From Streptomyces sp. RPT161 (GTDB lineage: Bacteria > Actinomycetota > Actinomycetes > Streptomycetales > Streptomycetaceae), in contig NZ_JAPZVN010000001.1 in assembly GCF_027533845.1 (NCBI RefSeq), positions 1 through 64,000 of the forward strand: a DNA stretch of 64,000 nt, read 5' to 3'. This document shows positions 8,201 through 15,022 of the stretch, piece after piece; positions within the stretch are counted from its first letter, which is position 1, and the number at the start of each line of letters is the position of its first letter. The notes beneath the pieces are model-generated. The model had not been told where the DNA came from and made no database searches. It was given only the letters and a program-made list of their open reading frames with translations. A program made the position numbers and the translations under genes.

Positions 8201-8650
8201 TCACCTGGGAGGAAGGGGGCAGGGGATCTCGGGGTGGAAGTGGTTGGGACAGCACACGACCGAAAAGGACGCCAGGCTCGCGGACTTGAGGTAGTAGACC
8301 CAGGACACATCCACTCCTCGGGGAAGGACATCCATCGCGTATTCCGTCTTTGTTTCACGGCCGGTGTACGCGCGCCTACCGTCGTCCCGCTCGAACGGCG
8401 GGTTCTCCGCATACGTCTTTTCCAACCACGCCACCGCAGTTTCGGGGTTGGTCCAGGTGCGATCGGCCGCGGTCTGACTCCGGCGCAGCAGCCAGTGGCC
8501 GTTCATCATCGGCGGCATGTCGGAGGCAAGGAAGGAGCGTGTCTGCTCATCAGAGGCGAGGCGCCCTGGGCGGCGCATGCCTTCGTTGCCGTAGGCGTCT
8601 CTGCTGCCGATCCACGGCCCGTACCCATGCCAGTGTCCCTGCCAGTTCAT
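8201..8650 (-). CDS. Unknown 149-residue protein with a Trp/His/Gly-rich N-terminus
   Basis: I do not recognise this family. The protein opens with MNWQGHWHGYGPWIGSRDAY, dense in Trp, His, Gly and Tyr, followed by a hydrophilic middle (NPETAVAWLEKTYAENPP) and a C-terminus with a Cys pair and prolines (VVCCPNHFHPEIPCP). There is no signal peptide or membrane segment. The ATG at 8650 has a purine-rich site (AAGGGG) just upstream. It immediately precedes the JmjC oxygenase gene on the same strand. The Cys and His content would suit metal binding or post-translational modification. A small structural partner or a modified-peptide precursor are both possible; there is no direct evidence for either. 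Confidence 0.65.
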   Translation of the reverse strand: MNWQGHWHGYGPWIGSRDAYGNEGMRRPGRLASDEQTRSFLASDMPPMMNGHWLLRRSQTAADRTWTNPETAVAWLEKTYAENPPFERDDGRRAYTGRETKTEYAMDVLPRGVDVSWVYYLKSASLASFSVVCCPNHFHPEIPCPLPPR

Positions 8651-8722
8651 GCGGCCCCTTCCTGAGCGGGTGGGGCCACCCCAAGCCGAACAGGGGCGGC
8701 CCACGGGTGCGAGTGGTGCTGG

Positions 8723-8959
8723 CTAGAACGCGAGCCCCCTCAGCGCGGCCCAGCCACGGACGAACGCGTCCAACTCCGCCGCCGTGGCTCGAAGTTCCCG
8801 GCCGACGCCCTCGGGCTTGTCGTCATGCAGGATGTAGGCGCCCGTCGCACCGGGGATCTCGGCGACAGCAAGACACGTCTCGTGCTCGCCGCCGAGGTTG
8901 CCGCCGCAGAACGTGGTGAATTCCGCGCCCTTCGCGGGCAGCGTGTAGAGGTCCGCCAT
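8723..8959 (-). CDS. DUF397 family protein
   Basis: Small protein of 78 residues with the DUF397 pattern: a short N-terminal strand, FCGGNLGGEHETCLAVAE, a central DDKPEGVGRELR block and the C-terminal TAAELDAFVRGWA. DUF397 proteins are abundant in streptomycetes and normally sit beside an XRE regulator of the WhiJ type, where they are thought to modulate the regulator. Here the upstream gene is a frameshifted recombinase-like gene and the nearest XRE gene is divergent. The ATG at 8959 has GGAGGTG 6 bases upstream. It is probably transcribed with the two downstream island genes. Confidence 0.85.
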   Translation of the reverse strand: MADLYTLPAKGAEFTTFCGGNLGGEHETCLAVAEIPGATGAYILHDDKPEGVGRELRATAAELDAFVRGWAALRGLAF

Positions 8960-9084
8960 GGGATACACCTCCGTGGTTACCTGTGCCATGCGAAGAGACG
9001 GTCTCCGCGCCGTCACGCACTTGCCACCCGCCCGGCCTGTCGATCTGACCAGCGCTGTCCGGCCGGTACGGGAATCTGTGGGCA

Positions 9085-9503
9085 TCACGCCGTGATCTGG
9101 ATTCCGCTGAGTCGGGCACGCTGTACCCAGGTGCCGTCCGCAAGGCGCTTCTCGCCGGTGCAGGCTTCGACCCAGGCGCTGAGGCGCAACACACGCCGGA
9201 TGAGCGTTCCGCGGCTTCCGGGTCGCGGCTCAGCCTGTCCCAGTCGTTGACGAGACATACACGGGGCGCGTCGGCGCCCGCGGACCGGATGGTGTTCAGC
9301 ATCGCCTCGAACGCCGGCCTTCGGTCGTTCGTGAGCGCATCGCCGCCCTTGTCAGCGAACCAGCCACCAAGCTGCCAGCCCTGAGCATCGGCGTAATGCG
9401 CACACGTTGCCAGCCGGAGTTCGAGGGTGGTGGTGTCCAACGTCAAGTGGCGGTCGTAGATGAACGCCAAGGTGGCTGCGGCCGGTTGTGTTTGCACTCT
9501 CAT
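9085..9503 (-). pseudogene. Frameshifted serine-recombinase-like gene
   Basis: From the ATG at 9503 the frame encodes a resolvase-like N-terminal domain: AFIYDRHLT, an LRLATCAHYADAQGW helix, GWFADKGGD, RPAFEAMLNTI and VNDWDRLSRDPEA, the last like the LDRLSR motif of serine recombinases. Around 9212-9230 the sense frame changes. A different frame continues as RRVLRLSAWVEACTGEKRL and stops at 9085, while the original frame degrades into Arg/Ser-rich shadow sequence. The total length, 419 bases, is not a multiple of three, as expected for a one-base indel. The usual catalytic serine is not seen, so even the intact form may have been regulatory or structural. A sequencing error is possible. Confidence 0.6.
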
Positions 9504-9579
9504 GAGGGGCCTCGTTCGTCATGGTCCAGGGACGTGACCACGATGACTGGTCGACGGGCGGCCCGTCACGGGCAGCGAT

Positions 9580-9596
9580 GTCCAAGAATGCTGGAC
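9580..9596. promoter_or_regulatory. Candidate operator between divergent island genes
   Basis: Inverted repeat GTCCA, 7 bases, TGGAC in the 238-base region between the frameshifted recombinase-like gene and the XRE/TPR regulator. A possible -10 (TACTGT) for the regulator lies near 9705. The regulator could bind here, but this is position-based only. Confidence 0.3.
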
Positions 9597-9741
9597 TCCG
9601 CAGGCCCAGCTGACCTGGGATAACGCTTGAGGAAGGGAAGGCGGTTGGACAGATCGTCACTCCAACCATCGGGCCATGAGGCCGCTACGCGTAAACCGGT
9701 CGGCTACTGTGAGTTCACACCGCCCGTGCATGGAGGCCGTG

Positions 9742-11238
9742 ATGACCCCTCAGCACAAACCCGGTTCGAAGGCTTCCCGAGACGCTCTCCGCCAGGAAAT
9801 GACTGCCACGGGCTGCCGCACAGCCGAGATCGCCGTCGAGATGCGCGCACGCTGGCGCATGCGGCCCCGCGAGGCGTGGCGGCACTCCCTGGGGTGGACG
9901 CTGCAAGAGGCTGCGGATCGACTCAACGCACTCGGCACGGAACGTCCGGGCGAGGCGGTCGCCGCTGATGCGAGTCTCCTGGGGAAATGGGAAAAGTGGC
10001 CCGGGCCTTCCGAGCGTCGCCCGACCCTTGCAGTCCTGGTACTCCTCGCCCAGCTCTACGGGTGCGATGTCGAAGACCTCCTCGACCTGGACGACCTTCG
10101 CGAGCTCCCCGCCAACGACCTGCGCGTCCTTCGGCACACGGCCTCGGTCGCCCAGCCGCGCAAGAACGAAACCACCAAGGCTCCATCGGCGGAGGTGCCA
10201 CCGACTGGCGTTGAGCTCGTACGGTCCGCCGCCGCAGAGTCGGCGGCCTGGGCTCAGTGGGCGGAAGTATCCAACGTTGGCGACATAGCACTTGAGCAAC
10301 TGATGGCCGACGCACGGTCGTTGGCGGCCGATTACCTCACCGACGAACCGATGGACCTGTTCCGACGCACCCGGGTCCTGCGTGACCGCGTGTTCGCGCT
10401 ACTCGAAGGGCATCAGCATCCGCGCCAGTCCGCAGACCTGTACGTGGCGGCCGGGTACTTGTGCGGCCTCCTTGCCTGGATGTCTTCGGATCTCGGCCAA
10501 CTGCGGGAGGCGGACACCCAGGGCCGTACGGCGTGGTTGTGCGCCGATCTGGCCGGACACAACGACCTTCGAGCGTGGGCTCTGTCAACCCGCTCGAAAA
10601 TCCCCTTCTGGGACGGCAGGTTGAAGGACGCCGTCACCCACGCCCGCCACGGCGCCAGCTACCACCCCGGCGGAACCGTCGGAGTCCTCCTGGCCTGCCA
10701 GGAGGCCGACGCCTGGTCCATGATCGGAGCACGGGCCGAGGCCCAACAAGCCCTGGACCAAGCCGACACCGCGCGGGACCGTGTCACGGGAACCGACGAC
10801 ATTGGTGGCCTGTTCTCCTGCCCCGAATTGCGGCGCGCCAACTACGCGTCATCGGTCCACCTCCGGACTGGCGATCCAGCGCGGGCCCTCAACGAGGCCC
10901 ACGAAGCCCTTGTCAATGAGCCGTTCCACGCCTATGGCACCACCGCTCAGATGCATATCTCCGAGGCCGCAGCACACATCGCGCTGCGGTGCCCGGACGG
11001 CGCGGCTGAGGCGTTGCGCCCCGTCCTCGCACTGCCACCGGAACGCCGCATGACTCCCGTGACGACCCGGATGCGGGAACTGAGCGAAACGATCGCCAGG
11101 TCCACGATGGTCGACAGTTCAACAGCCATCGCCCTGCGGGAGGAGATCCAGGGCTTCGTTACCGAGTCGGCGCCGCGACGCGTTGCGCTCTCGTCAAGGG
11201 AGGCGGGGCCTGATTGGATCCAGGGCCATGGGCACTGA
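9742..11238 (+). CDS. XRE-type regulator with a C-terminal TPR-like domain
   Basis: Protein of 498 residues. The N-terminal 130 residues contain a degenerate lambda-repressor-like helix-turn-helix (AWRHSLGWTLQEAADRLNAL, then LLGKWEKWP and LAVLVLLAQLYGCDVEDLLD). The remaining roughly 300 residues are alpha-helical with TPR-like spacing (DLYVAAGYLCGLLAWMSSDLG, GRLKDAVTHARHG, GDPARALNEAHEAL). This XRE-TPR architecture is frequent in streptomycete regulators that sense peptides or small ligands. The ATG at 9742 is preferred over one at 9730 because GGAGG lies 5 bases upstream. The RNA ligase-like gene overlaps its 3' end, so the two are co-transcribed. Confidence 0.8.
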   Translation: MTPQHKPGSKASRDALRQEMTATGCRTAEIAVEMRARWRMRPREAWRHSLGWTLQEAADRLNALGTERPGEAVAADASLLGKWEKWPGPSERRPTLAVLVLLAQLYGCDVEDLLDLDDLRELPANDLRVLRHTASVAQPRKNETTKAPSAEVPPTGVELVRSAAAESAAWAQWAEVSNVGDIALEQLMADARSLAADYLTDEPMDLFRRTRVLRDRVFALLEGHQHPRQSADLYVAAGYLCGLLAWMSSDLGQLREADTQGRTAWLCADLAGHNDLRAWALSTRSKIPFWDGRLKDAVTHARHGASYHPGGTVGVLLACQEADAWSMIGARAEAQQALDQADTARDRVTGTDDIGGLFSCPELRRANYASSVHLRTGDPARALNEAHEALVNEPFHAYGTTAQMHISEAAAHIALRCPDGAAEALRPVLALPPERRMTPVTTRMRELSETIARSTMVDSSTAIALREEIQGFVTESAPRRVALSSREAGPDWIQGHGH

Positions 11239-11848
11239 CCACGGAGACATGGCGAACCATTGGTGGTGGCGGCCCGGTTGGAAGCCTGGCCGCAAGTTCT
11301 ACACATGGCACCTCACTTTTCAAGGCGCCGCCGACGTCCACCGCCTGGCTGCGGCGTACCGTCGGTGCCTCGCGGACGTCACAGGCCTCGACCTGGTGCC
11401 TGACCAGTGGCTGCACCTGACGATGCAAGGCCTCGGCTTCACTGACGAGGTTTCAGAGAAAGACGCACTCGCGATCGTCGACGCGGCAACGGTACGCCTT
11501 GCGCATATCCCGGCTTTCGACCTGACCCTCAACCGACCTCAGATCACGCCCGAGGCGATCCGGTGGGATGCCGAACCAAGGCAGGGGCCAGCCGCTGTAC
11601 GATCTGCGGTCCGTGCGGCCATCGGCGCCGTCTGGGAAGACGTTCCGGAGAACGCCGACGGGTTCACACCACACGTATCGATCGCCTACAGCAACGACGA
11701 CGGCCCCGCAGCACCGATCGCCGAGGCACTCGCCTCGGTGAACGAACCGACCGCGACGGCTCGTATCGAGCAGGTCGAGCTGATTGTGCTGAACCGGGAT
11801 CGCCGGATGTACGAGTGGGAGCCCTTCGCCCATGTGCCGCTCGGTTGA
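11228..11848 (+). CDS. 2'-5' RNA ligase / cyclic phosphodiesterase (LigT) family protein
   Basis: Protein of about 206 residues of the 2H phosphoesterase superfamily. Both histidine motifs are present, as HLTM in WLHLTMQGLG and HVSI in PHVSIAYS. Members ligate or hydrolyse 2'-5' bonds or open 2',3'-cyclic phosphates on RNA or nucleotides. The N-terminus WKPGRKFYTWHLTF is typical of actinobacterial members. The ATG at 11228 overlaps the upstream regulator gene by 11 bases; an ATG at 11249 (MANHWWWRPGW) is the alternative, and neither has an ideal ribosome-binding site. Coupling to an XRE/TPR regulator suggests an inducible RNA-processing role, which is inference. Confidence 0.8.
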   Translation: MGTDHGDMANHWWWRPGWKPGRKFYTWHLTFQGAADVHRLAAAYRRCLADVTGLDLVPDQWLHLTMQGLGFTDEVSEKDALAIVDAATVRLAHIPAFDLTLNRPQITPEAIRWDAEPRQGPAAVRSAVRAAIGAVWEDVPENADGFTPHVSIAYSNDDGPAAPIAEALASVNEPTATARIEQVELIVLNRDRRMYEWEPFAHVPLG

Positions 11849-11908
11849 ACTGGCCTTGCCGGTATCACACGTGACACGCGCAGCCCGAGCGTTCCCTCTC
11901 ACAACGGA

Positions 11909-12094
11909 TCAGCCGTTGCCAGGGGCCACGTCGAATGGTGGCTGTGTGTAGGCGGGACGTACATCGGGGTAGAGGTCACTCTCCTCCATGCGCTCACCGC
12001 GGCCGGCCGCCTCACGAGCGGCGTATTCGGCTTGGATGCCGATGAGCGTCTCGCCGATGTGAACACGGCAGCCTTGATCATGTCCGGCATGGTA
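11909..12094 (-). pseudogene. Possible C-terminal gene fragment without a start codon
   Basis: On the minus strand a frame of about 61 codons with protein-like composition ends at 11909. It reads through IGETLIGIQAEYAAREAAGR and EESDLYPDVRPAYTQPPFDV. It has no usable upstream ATG, GTG or TTG and runs back into the strong terminator at 12103-12135. Only a 26-codon ATG frame could be initiated internally. It may be the remnant of a gene cut off when the island formed. The rest of 11849-12102 shows nothing else. Confidence 0.35.
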
Positions 12095-12102
12095 GACGGG
12101 GG

Positions 12103-12135
12103 ACGGCCGCGCTCCGCTTGGCGGAGCGCGGCCGT
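12103..12135 (-). terminator. Terminator of the phospholipase D-like gene
   Basis: Perfect 15-bp stem (ACGGCCGCGCTCCGC and complement) with a 3-base loop, beginning 30 bases past the stop of the minus-strand PLD-like gene. No U-tract follows, as is common in Streptomyces. Confidence 0.8.
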
Positions 12136-12164
12136 GGGGTCAACGAGCCGTTACCGCAAGGCCG

Positions 12165-13157
12165 TCACGACCAGGTCGTACCGCCCGCGAAGTCCTTCGC
12201 TATCACCTTCTGGACGCCGTCTGCGATCTTGGTGTCCTGGAGGATGATGCCCAGCTCGCGGTTCTTGTTGAGGGAGGTGTTGGAGAAGTTCTCCGAGCCC
12301 ACGAAGACCTTCTCCTGCGCCGTGCCCTGGTCGGCGACGATCGCCTTGGCGTGGATGTACAGGGGCGCCGAGGCGGCGTACGTGCTGACCTTCACGCCCG
12401 CCGAGGTGAGGGTGTCGAACTCGCTGGCGTAGGTGTTGCCGGTGTTGCTCATCACGACCTCGACCTGGACGCCGCGCTGGGCCGCCGCGGTGAGGGCGTT
12501 GACCACGGTGGCGTCACCCATCTCCTGGTTCTCCACGTACAGGTTGGTCTGCGCGCCGTTGATCAGTGCGAGGAGTTGGGACTGCGAGTCGGTCGGGGAC
12601 CACACCAGGTGGTCGCCGTCGCCGGGGGTGACGGACTTCGTCGCGTAGTCGGCGTTGAAGACCTTCTCGATCGCGGAGACATCGGCGCTGTCGGTGTCGG
12701 TGACCGTGTAGTTGCGGTCGGCCGCGTAGTACTTCGAGGTCATGTTGCCGCTCATGATGACGGCCTGGGTGCCGTCGACGACCATCGTCTTCTCGTGCGT
12801 GAAGTAGTACGCGCTGCTCGACCAGGCCACTGCGACGCCGTTGTTCTTCAGGTACGTGTACGTGCTGGAGTTGGTGGACTTCCGGCGCTTGTCCAGGATC
12901 ACGCGGACCCTGACGCCCGCCTTCTCCTTGGCCACCAGGTCCTTCTGGGCGGTGGTGTCGACCAGTTCGTACATCGTCAGGTCGATGCTCTTGTGGGCCG
13001 AGTTGATCAGGTCGTAGATCGGCTGGATGCCCTGGTCGGGCTGGACGATCAGGGAGTACGCGCCGGAGGCGGCGTGCGAGGTGGGGGCGGTCAGGGCGAG
13101 GGCCGCGGAGGCGGCGACGGTGGCGGTTGCCAGCCGGACTAACCGGATACGGCGCAT
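12165..13157 (-). CDS. Secreted phospholipase D-like protein
   Basis: Protein of 330 residues with a Sec signal peptide: MRRIRLVRLATATVAASAAL, then a hydrophobic stretch and a cleavage region around SHAASG. Two HxKxxxxD motifs of the phospholipase D superfamily are present, HEKTMVVDG and HAKAIVADQG, each followed by a conserved GSxN-like strand (MSGNMTSK and VGSENFSN). The intact pair predicts a self-contained catalytic unit acting on a phosphodiester, either phospholipid or nucleic acid, outside the cell. The ATG at 13157 has GGAGGA about 6 bases upstream. It appears monocistronic, with a strong terminator after it. Substrate cannot be told from sequence; short secreted members are often annotated as phospholipases or nucleases. 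Confidence 0.88.
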   Translation of the reverse strand: MRRIRLVRLATATVAASAALALTAPTSHAASGAYSLIVQPDQGIQPIYDLINSAHKSIDLTMYELVDTTAQKDLVAKEKAGVRVRVILDKRRKSTNSSTYTYLKNNGVAVAWSSSAYYFTHEKTMVVDGTQAVIMSGNMTSKYYAADRNYTVTDTDSADVSAIEKVFNADYATKSVTPGDGDHLVWSPTDSQSQLLALINGAQTNLYVENQEMGDATVVNALTAAAQRGVQVEVVMSNTGNTYASEFDTLTSAGVKVSTYAASAPLYIHAKAIVADQGTAQEKVFVGSENFSNTSLNKNRELGIILQDTKIADGVQKVIAKDFAGGTTWS

Positions 13158-13329
13158 GCTTCCTCCAAGTGTGGGGGGTGAAGAGGCATCGCGGCGATGC
13201 CGCGCCATGCGTACAGCGCGGACATGACAACCGTATGGCTGGACGTCGACATGTGAATGACGCGCGTAGAGTTTTGGCCCTGGCTTTACCGGACTCACAG
13301 GGTTCGTTTACAGCCGGCCCGAGGCCGCC

Positions 13330-13932
13330 TCAGCGCCCCAGCGAATCCGTCACGAACTCCCCCACGTGCCCCAGCACTTGCTCCCGCTGCGCTCCCGGCA
13401 AGCCCACCACCAGATGGGTGCCGAAGCCGTCGAGCAGCGCGCGCATGCGGATGGCGAAGCGTTCCGCGTCCACGGTGCGGAACTCGCCGTGCGAGATGCC
13501 CTCGGCGACCAGGGCCACCAGATCGCGGTGCCAGACCAGTTCGAGGTCGAGTTGGCGGCGCAGCGCCTCCTCGGTCGGGTGGGAGCGGTTCCACACCTCG
13601 GACCACAGCACCCAGCGCGGATCGCGCGGGCCGTCGGGCAGGTAGAGGTCCACGAACGCGTCCAGCCGCTCCCGCACCGGAGCCCGCCTGGAGAGCACCG
13701 CCCGGCGCTCCACGCCGAGCTGCTCCTCGCTCCACTCCAGGGTCTGCAGCAGCAGTTCGTCCTTGCTGCCGAAGTAGTACATGACGTGCCCGCTGCTCAT
13801 GCCGACCTCGCGGCCGAGCCCGGCGATCGTCAGCTCGGCGAGGCCGCGCTCGGCGATGGCCGTCATCGCGGCGGCCATCACCTGCTCCCGGGGCTGCTTC
13901 AGCCGTCGCCTGGGGCGGACGGGTCCGGGCAC
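13330..13932 (-). CDS. TetR family transcriptional regulator
   Basis: Protein of 200 residues. The N-terminal helix-turn-helix is standard TetR: REQVMAAAMTAIAERGLAEL, then GREVGMSSGHVMYYFGSKDELL. The C-terminal ligand domain is Trp-rich (PRWVLWSEVWNRSH). The GTG at 13932 is chosen because GGAGG lies 5 bases upstream. It is the last gene of the minus-strand series ureAB-ureC-agmatine deiminase-TetR (gap of 31 bases to the deiminase gene). Its likely targets are that operon and the divergent permease, perhaps through the inverted repeat at 17420-17431, with a nitrogenous ligand. These targets are inferred from position. Confidence 0.88.
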   Translation of the reverse strand: MPGPVRPRRRLKQPREQVMAAAMTAIAERGLAELTIAGLGREVGMSSGHVMYYFGSKDELLLQTLEWSEEQLGVERRAVLSRRAPVRERLDAFVDLYLPDGPRDPRWVLWSEVWNRSHPTEEALRRQLDLELVWHRDLVALVAEGISHGEFRTVDAERFAIRMRALLDGFGTHLVVGLPGAQREQVLGHVGEFVTDSLGR

Positions 13933-13963
13933 CGCGACCTCCGAGTTCGGTCCGCCGGGTGGA

Positions 13964-15001
13964 TCACACCCGGGGCTGCTGCTGTGTGATGCAGTGGATG
14001 CCGCCGCCGTGGGCGAAGATCTCACGGGCGTCGACCAGGACCACCTCGCGCTGCGGGAACAGCCGCGCGAAGATCTCCGCGTTGCGTTCGTCCGCCGGAT
14101 CGTCGAAGCCGCACAGCACGACGCCGCCGTTGCACAGGTAGTGGTTGACGTAAGAGTAGTCGACCGGTTCGCCGTCGACCTCGGTGACGGCGGGGGCGGG
14201 CAGCTCGACCACCTCAAGACTGCGGCCCCGGGCGTCGGTGGCGCCCCTCAGCAGCGCGATGACCTCGCGGGAGACCTCGTGGTCGGGGTGTGCCGGGTCC
14301 TGCTGGCTGTGCACCACGACCACCCCGGGCCGGGCGAACGCGGCGACGATGTCGACATGGCCCCGGGTGCCGAACCTGCCGTAGTCGGCGGTGAGCCCGC
14401 GCGGCAGCCAGATCGCCTTGGACGTGCCCAGGAAGGCGTGCAGCTCCTCCTCGACCTCCTCGCGGGTCCAGCCGGGGTTGCGCCCCGGGTCGAGCTGCAC
14501 GGTCTCGGTGAGCAGCACCGTGCCCTCGCCGTCGACATGAATGCCGCCGCCCTCGTTGACCAGCTTGGACGAGTAGCGGCGGGCACCGGCCAGCTCCGCC
14601 ACCCGCGCGCCGACCTCGGCGTCCAGGTCCCAGCGGGCCCACTCCTGGCCGCCCCAGCCGTTGAACGTCCAGTCGGCGGCGGCCAGTTGGCCGCCGCCCA
14701 CCAGGAAGGTGGGTCCCATGTCCCGCATCCACGCGTCGTTGAGCGGCAGTTCGACCACCTTCACCCCGTATCCGCCCAGCTGCGCGCGGGCGCCCTGCGC
14801 GTCGCCCGGCGCGGCCACCATGGTCACCGGCTCGAAGCGGGCCACCGCCTTGGCCACCGCACCCCACGCCGCCCGTGACGCGGCGAGGTCCTCGGCGTCG
14901 TCGAAGGTGATGGACGACGAGGGCCAGGCCATCCAGGTGAGGTCGTGCGGCGCCCACTCGGGGGGCATGCGGAAGCCGTCGGCTGCGGGCAGTGCGGTCA
15001 T
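13964..15001 (-). CDS. aguA: Agmatine deiminase family protein
   Basis: Protein of 345 residues of the peptidylarginine/agmatine deiminase fold. It hydrolyses agmatine to N-carbamoylputrescine and ammonia. Family blocks are MPPEWAPHDLTWMAWP at the N-terminus, NDAWMRDMGPTF, NEGGGIHVDG, RGHVDIVAAF and the C-terminal catalytic cysteine in HGGGIHCITQQQP. Length matches the family. The ATG at 15001 has AAGGA 9 bases upstream and begins 21 bases after the ureC stop. Linkage to urease genes and a purine/cytosine-type permease suggests nitrogen salvage from amine compounds. No N-carbamoylputrescine amidase gene is present in the window. Confidence 0.92.
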   Translation of the reverse strand: MTALPAADGFRMPPEWAPHDLTWMAWPSSSITFDDAEDLAASRAAWGAVAKAVARFEPVTMVAAPGDAQGARAQLGGYGVKVVELPLNDAWMRDMGPTFLVGGGQLAAADWTFNGWGGQEWARWDLDAEVGARVAELAGARRYSSKLVNEGGGIHVDGEGTVLLTETVQLDPGRNPGWTREEVEEELHAFLGTSKAIWLPRGLTADYGRFGTRGHVDIVAAFARPGVVVVHSQQDPAHPDHEVSREVIALLRGATDARGRSLEVVELPAPAVTEVDGEPVDYSYVNHYLCNGGVVLCGFDDPADERNAEIFARLFPQREVVLVDAREIFAHGGGIHCITQQQPRV

Positions 15002-15022
15002 GGATGGCTGTCCTTCAGGGAG

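Noticed and set aside
11899-12090. A 63-codon ATG-initiated frame at the same place as the gene fragment
   Set aside because: Composition is less protein-like than the start-less frame one base away, and it has no ribosome-binding site.
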